Below, in pieces: positions 4,061-6,773 of a stretch of DNA of 6,773 bases. The notes beneath the pieces were generated by a model, which saw nothing but the letters and a program-made list of their open reading frames with translations, did not search any database and was not told where the DNA came from. Each line of letters starts with the position of its first letter. The stretch's first letter is position 1. The translations under genes and the position numbers were made by a program. Source of the stretch: an uncultured Collinsella sp. (GTDB lineage: Bacteria > Actinomycetota > Coriobacteriia > Coriobacteriales > Coriobacteriaceae). The stretch spans positions 1-6,773 of the forward strand of contig CAUFMB010000073.1 of the NCBI GenBank assembly GCA_959026535.1. The letters run 5' to 3'.

Positions 4061-5419
4061 CTACTCGTCCTTGGGCGCGGGGTGCTTGCAGATCACACTC
4101 ATGTAGATCATGCCAAGTACGGCCGCGGTGACAGAGCCGGCGAGAATAGCGGCCTTGGCGGCCAGAACCTCAAACTCAGCCGTCGGGAAGGCAAGGCCGC
4201 TGATGAGAATCGACATGGTAAAGCCGATGCCGCCCAGAATACCCACACCGGCAATCATGTGCCAGTTGACATTGCGCGGCAGCTCGCAGGCCTTGAGCTT
4301 GACCAAGGCGAACGTCATGCCAAAGATACCGATCGGCTTGCCCAGCAGCATGCCAAAGTACACGCCGAGCGTCACCGGGTCGGTGAGTAGCGTGCTCATG
4401 TCCACGCCCACTAGGCGAACCTGTGCGTTCACGAACGCAAAGATCGGCAGAATCACAAAGTTAACCGGCGTGGAGATCAGACGCTCCATGCGGATGAGCG
4501 GCGGGGTCACGCGGTGCATGACGCGCTCGACCTTGGTGGTCGAGACGGTAAAGTCATGCTGGCCCAGGATGTGTGCCTCGTCGTCGTAGCGGTCATCGAG
4601 CAGCGGCAGGCACTCGCCCAACCAATCGGTGAGGCTATCGAGCTTGACGCCGCACTTGGCCGGGATGGTGAAGGCCAGGATGACGCCGGCAAGCGTAGCG
4701 TGCACGCCGCTCTTGAACATGCAGAACCACAGCAGCAGGCCCAGCACCGAGTACGGGGCAAGGCGGTAATGCTGCGTCTTGTTGAGCCACACGAGCGCGC
4801 AGGTCACAAGCGCGGCGGCGCCCAACCAAAACGGATTGGGGCTCTGACCGTAGAAGATGGCGATGGCGGCGATGGAGATGAGGTCGTCGGCTATGGCGAG
4901 CGTCGAGAAGAACACACGCACGCCGTTGGGCACGCGATTGCCCAAAAGCGACAGCACGCCCAGCGCAAAGGCAATATCGGTTGCCATGGGAATGGCCCAG
5001 CCGTTGTGCGCGCCGGCATGGTTAAAGATCAGGTAGATGCTGGCGGGAACGACGACGCCGCCCACGGCCGCCAGCATGGGAAGCATGGCCTGGCGCGGGT
5101 TTTTGAGCTCGCCGACCGTCATCTCATACTTGAGCTCAATGCCCACCAACAAAAAGAAGATCGCCATGAGGAAGTCGTTGACGAAAAGCTCAACGGTGAG
5201 ACCGGCCGTAAGGTTGCCCAGACCCACATACAGCGGGGTCTCCAAAAAGTGATGGATGGCCTCGTAGGCATCGGTGTTGGCGCAAATGACGGCGGCGATG
5301 GCGGCGAAGACCATGACGGCGGCGGAAATCGTGCCGTTCTCGGTGATGCGCTCCCAAATGTCGTGGCGCTCAAAACGCTTGCGCTCACGAACGTTAAACA
5401 GCTGCTCGGGTGCTGCCAT
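4061..5419 (-). CDS. nhaA: NhaA, Na+/H+ antiporter
   Basis: This 452-residue integral membrane protein has the twelve-segment NhaA plan. It expels Na+ (or Li+) in exchange for protons, controlling pH and sodium in the cytoplasm. Diagnostic stretches: FFLLVGIELKYE (88-99), GWAIPMATDIAFALG (140-154, Asp148), TLAIADDLISI with the ion-binding pair Asp178-Asp179 (E. coli Asp163-Asp164), FKSGVHATLAGV (235-246), LLGKPIGI with Lys361 (E. coli Lys300) and GVGILGGIGFTMSI (391-404). All key residues are present. It is longer than E. coli NhaA (388) because of about 15-20 extra N-terminal residues and a charged cytoplasmic loop at about 256-312. The ATG has AAAGGAG (5426-5432) six bases upstream. It is preceded by a structured leader with its own terminator and followed by the terminator at 3932-3970. 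Confidence 0.97.
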   Translation of the reverse strand: MAAPEQLFNVRERKRFERHDIWERITENGTISAAVMVFAAIAAVICANTDAYEAIHHFLETPLYVGLGNLTAGLTVELFVNDFLMAIFFLLVGIELKYEMTVGELKNPRQAMLPMLAAVGGVVVPASIYLIFNHAGAHNGWAIPMATDIAFALGVLSLLGNRVPNGVRVFFSTLAIADDLISIAAIAIFYGQSPNPFWLGAAALVTCALVWLNKTQHYRLAPYSVLGLLLWFCMFKSGVHATLAGVILAFTIPAKCGVKLDSLTDWLGECLPLLDDRYDDEAHILGQHDFTVSTTKVERVMHRVTPPLIRMERLISTPVNFVILPIFAFVNAQVRLVGVDMSTLLTDPVTLGVYFGMLLGKPIGIFGMTFALVKLKACELPRNVNWHMIAGVGILGGIGFTMSILISGLAFPTAEFEVLAAKAAILAGSVTAAVLGMIYMSVICKHPAPKDE

Positions 5420-5433
5420 GGGCGGCTCCTTTC

Positions 5434-5449
5434 ACGGGAAAGCTCCCGT
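5434..5449 (-). promoter_or_regulatory. Hairpin next to the nhaA ribosome binding site
   Basis: ACGGGA, loop GCTT, TCCCGT forms a perfect 6-bp stem that ends just before the AAAGGAG site at 5426-5432. An alternative stem, CTTTC (5438-5442) with GAAAG (5429-5433), would break this hairpin and cover part of the site. Confidence 0.5.
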
Positions 5450-5452
5450 CTT

Positions 5453-5488
5453 AAAAAAGCACGGCCCGCCCAAGTGGCGGTGCCGCGC
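5453..5488 (-). terminator. Intrinsic terminator within the nhaA leader
   Basis: On the minus strand a 12-bp stem (5476-5480 and 5482-5488 with 5459-5470, one bulged base and one G-U pair), loop ACTTG, is followed by six T at 5453-5458. The G-U pair shows that the minus strand is the functional one. It lies 33 bases before the nhaA ATG and 140 bases after the ppaC terminator ends. Confidence 0.8.
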
Positions 5489-5627
5489 TCTAACGTATTA
5501 CGCTTGCATCTAGCCTACCCTGCACGACAGGCACGCAGGCGTGGCCGAAAAGCGGAACCACAGGTTGAACATTATTTGCTCAACGGCACGGGCGCGCCTA
5601 TCCAAGAGACGACGCGGCGCCGTGCAC

Positions 5628-5667
5628 AAAAAACGACCGGAGCGCGGGGCTTCCGCGATCCGGTCGT
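5628..5667 (-). terminator. Intrinsic terminator of ppaC
   Basis: ACGACCGGA (5659-5667 on the minus strand) pairs with TCCGGTCGT (5633-5641), with an inner CGCGG/CCGCG stem, followed by a T-run at 5628-5633. It begins about 20 bases after the ppaC stop, so it should end the ppaC transcript before the nhaA leader. Confidence 0.88.
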
Positions 5668-5686
5668 GGCGTTTGGTCAACTAAAC

Positions 5687-6610
5687 CTAGCAGGCGGCCA
5701 TGATGGGGGCAGCGACCTGCTTCTTACGGGAGAGGACGCCCGGCATCCAGACGCCGTCGTGCTCGTCGGCAATGCCCAGGCCCTTCTGAGCAGCCTCGGT
5801 CTCGCCCTCGAGCAGGACCTGCGAGCCCTCCTCCATGATGTCAGTGATGCACAGGACGATGCCGTCGGCACCCTTCTCGGCGGCGTAGGCGCGCATGGCC
5901 TCGCGAATCTCGTCGATCATGCCGAGTGCGCGAGTCTTGTCGACAGTCTCGTACTGGCCGATGAGCAGCTTCTTGCCGGCAGGCTCGAACATCTTGATGT
6001 CGTTGCCGACCATCTCGGCTGCGGTGAAGGAGCCGGACGGACGGGTGAGGAAGACTTCCATGCCAAACTTGACCGGGTCGACGCCCACCTGCTCGCCGAG
6101 CTTGGCGGCGACGGCGCGGTCGACATCGGTGGTGGTGGGGCTCTTGAGCATGAGCGTGTCGGTCATCATGGCCGAGAGCAGCAGCTTGGCCTGGACGTCG
6201 GAAAGCTCAACGCCGAGCACGCCGGCGAGCTTGGTGACGATGGTGCAGCTGGAGCCCCAGGGCAGGCAGATGTAGTGCAGCGGGCCGGCGGTCTCGAAGT
6301 CGCCGATGCGGTGATGATCGACAACGCCAAAGACCGTGGCGTCCTTAAGGCCGGCGACGGACTGGGCAGACTCGTTGTGGTCGGTGAGGACGACGAGCTG
6401 ACCGGCCTCGACGGACTCGATCACGCGGGGCTCGGCGATGCCGGCGTCGGCGAGCAGCTTGGCGGACTCGGCCGGAAGCTGACCAAGGGCGCAGGCCTCG
6501 TAGGTGTTGCCGGCATACTCAACCTGGTTGAGCAGCTGGGACAGGACGACGGCGCTCATGATGGCGTCGTTATCGGGGTTCTGGTGACCAAAGACAAGAA
6601 CGTTTGCCAT
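5687..6610 (-). CDS. ppaC: Manganese-dependent inorganic pyrophosphatase (family II, DHH superfamily)
   Basis: This 307-residue cytoplasmic enzyme hydrolyses pyrophosphate to phosphate, pulling biosynthetic reactions forward. The metal-binding DHH motifs are all present: GHQNPDNDA (His9, Asp13, Asp15; most relatives have NPDTDS), LTDHNE (Asp77), VDHHR (His99-His100) and MMTDTL (Asp151). The C-terminal DHHA2 domain carries the substrate-binding SRKKQ (294-298). Length is normal for the short form without CBS domains. The ATG has GGAGG (6617-6621) six bases upstream. It is probably a single-gene transcript, closed by the terminator at 5628-5667. The Thr-to-Asn and Ser-to-Ala changes in the first motif do not touch a metal ligand. 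Confidence 0.97.
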   Translation of the reverse strand: MANVLVFGHQNPDNDAIMSAVVLSQLLNQVEYAGNTYEACALGQLPAESAKLLADAGIAEPRVIESVEAGQLVVLTDHNESAQSVAGLKDATVFGVVDHHRIGDFETAGPLHYICLPWGSSCTIVTKLAGVLGVELSDVQAKLLLSAMMTDTLMLKSPTTTDVDRAVAAKLGEQVGVDPVKFGMEVFLTRPSGSFTAAEMVGNDIKMFEPAGKKLLIGQYETVDKTRALGMIDEIREAMRAYAAEKGADGIVLCITDIMEEGSQVLLEGETEAAQKGLGIADEHDGVWMPGVLSRKKQVAAPIMAAC

Positions 6611-6616
6611 GGATAT

Positions 6617-6621
6617 CCTCC
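6617..6621 (-). promoter_or_regulatory. Ribosome binding site of ppaC
   Basis: GGAGG on the minus strand, six bases before the ATG, supports the start at 6610. Confidence 0.7.
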
Positions 6622-6648
6622 ACTTGATATGTGTACTTGGACGTAGCT

Positions 6649-6654
6649 ATGGTA
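6649..6654 (-). promoter_or_regulatory. Possible -10 box of ppaC
   Basis: TACCAT on the minus strand fits the loose TAnnnT pattern of actinobacterial promoters and would give a leader of about 33 bases. No good -35 box is seen, so this is a weak call. Confidence 0.25.
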
Positions 6655-6773
6655 GCACGCTGGCGCCGAACCTTATGAGACGGAAGGGGCACGGCGCGAT
6701 TTGGGGTGAGCCTGGGGAGTGTTCCTATAGTTTTGTCAACTGGGAAATGCTCTCCGTGCGACCGAATCGCGGC

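Larger units (their letters stand above)
5420..5627 (-). promoter_or_regulatory. Structured nhaA leader, candidate attenuator or riboswitch
   Basis: This region lies between the ppaC terminator and the nhaA start. Reading along the minus strand it offers GTTGA/TCAAC (5580-5584 with 5564-5568), a GTGG..CCAC stem with inner CCG/CGG (5541-5561), a possible CCTG/CAGG stem near 5520-5532, the intrinsic terminator at 5453-5488, and a hairpin directly before the ribosome binding site. I cannot fix its promoter: TAGGCT (near 5510) and TAATAC (near 5495) are weak -10 candidates. If the promoter lies upstream of 5580, the first stems are in the RNA and the terminator would act as an expression platform. 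Ion-sensing RNAs upstream of nhaA are known (nhaA-I and nhaA-II motifs, described as Li+ riboswitches), but I cannot show that this is one of them. Confidence 0.4.

Noticed and set aside
4514..6646. Long plus-strand open frame of 710 codons opposite nhaA and ppaC
   Set aside because: It is antisense to two clearly identified genes and crosses their terminators. Its protein is Gly/Ala/His/Asp-rich without any domain. This is the usual shadow of GC-rich codon use.
6734..6739. Perfect TTGACA on the minus strand, a possible -35 box for ppaC
   Set aside because: The bases 16-18 downstream read CCCAGG or similar and cannot be a -10 box. It also lies about 125 bases from the ppaC start.
6689..6773. 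Complementary pairs CGCGATT/AATCGCG and GCACGG/CCGTGC near the right edge
   Set aside because: The pairs are not nested, are far apart, and are short in GC-rich DNA, so chance is the simplest explanation.
1..6773. CRISPR array, tRNA, rRNA, transposase, phage or toxin-antitoxin genes
   Set aside because: No regularly spaced repeats, cloverleaf-like sequences or such protein motifs were seen on either strand.

Overview
The window looks like chromosomal DNA from a GC-rich Gram-positive of the Actinomycetota, most plausibly Coriobacteriia (a Collinsella-like gut anaerobe). This is inferred from the GC-rich codon usage, the type Ic (MocR-fold) aspartate aminotransferase, a TatA/B-like protein with a long Pro/Glu/Ala tail, and strong AGGAGG-type ribosome binding sites. 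No rRNA, tRNA, CRISPR array, transposase or phage gene is visible. Most genes are housekeeping; the less explained material lies between them.

Layout from left to right (almost everything is on the minus strand, so transcription runs right to left). At 1-1500 is a tight minus-strand cluster: a TatA/TatB-family gene, tatC overlapping it by one base, then hypA, which is cut by the left edge. Tat exports folded proteins, and HypA inserts nickel into [NiFe] hydrogenases, so the cluster suggests maturation and export of a metalloenzyme. The tat genes have a TATACT -10 box that abuts an 11-bp inverted repeat, and a hairpin just before the ribosome binding site. At 1654-1968 is a small STAS-domain anti-anti-sigma protein. 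At 2020-3324 is the aspartate aminotransferase, which probably shares a transcript with the STAS gene and has its own -10 box near 3366.

One small plus-strand gene of unknown function (3474-3728) diverges from the aminotransferase. The 332 bases after it (3729-4060) hold no credible gene. They contain a small hairpin, two terminator-like hairpins, and two inverted copies of a 34-base element, GTGGCCAAAAAA-N10-GAGTACTGT-YAC. This element is the most distinctive unexplained structure in that gap.

At 4061-5419 is nhaA, a Na+/H+ antiporter. Its upstream region (5420-5627) begins just after the terminator of the preceding gene, contains several potential stems, and ends in a second intrinsic terminator placed before the nhaA ribosome binding site. 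That arrangement fits a transcription-attenuated leader or riboswitch. At 5687-6610 is ppaC, the Mn-dependent family II inorganic pyrophosphatase. The right end (6655-6773) has no gene I can support.

I found no clear new multi-gene system. The best candidates for undescribed biology are the nhaA leader, the paired inverted element at 3747-3976, and the control region of the tat-hypA cluster.
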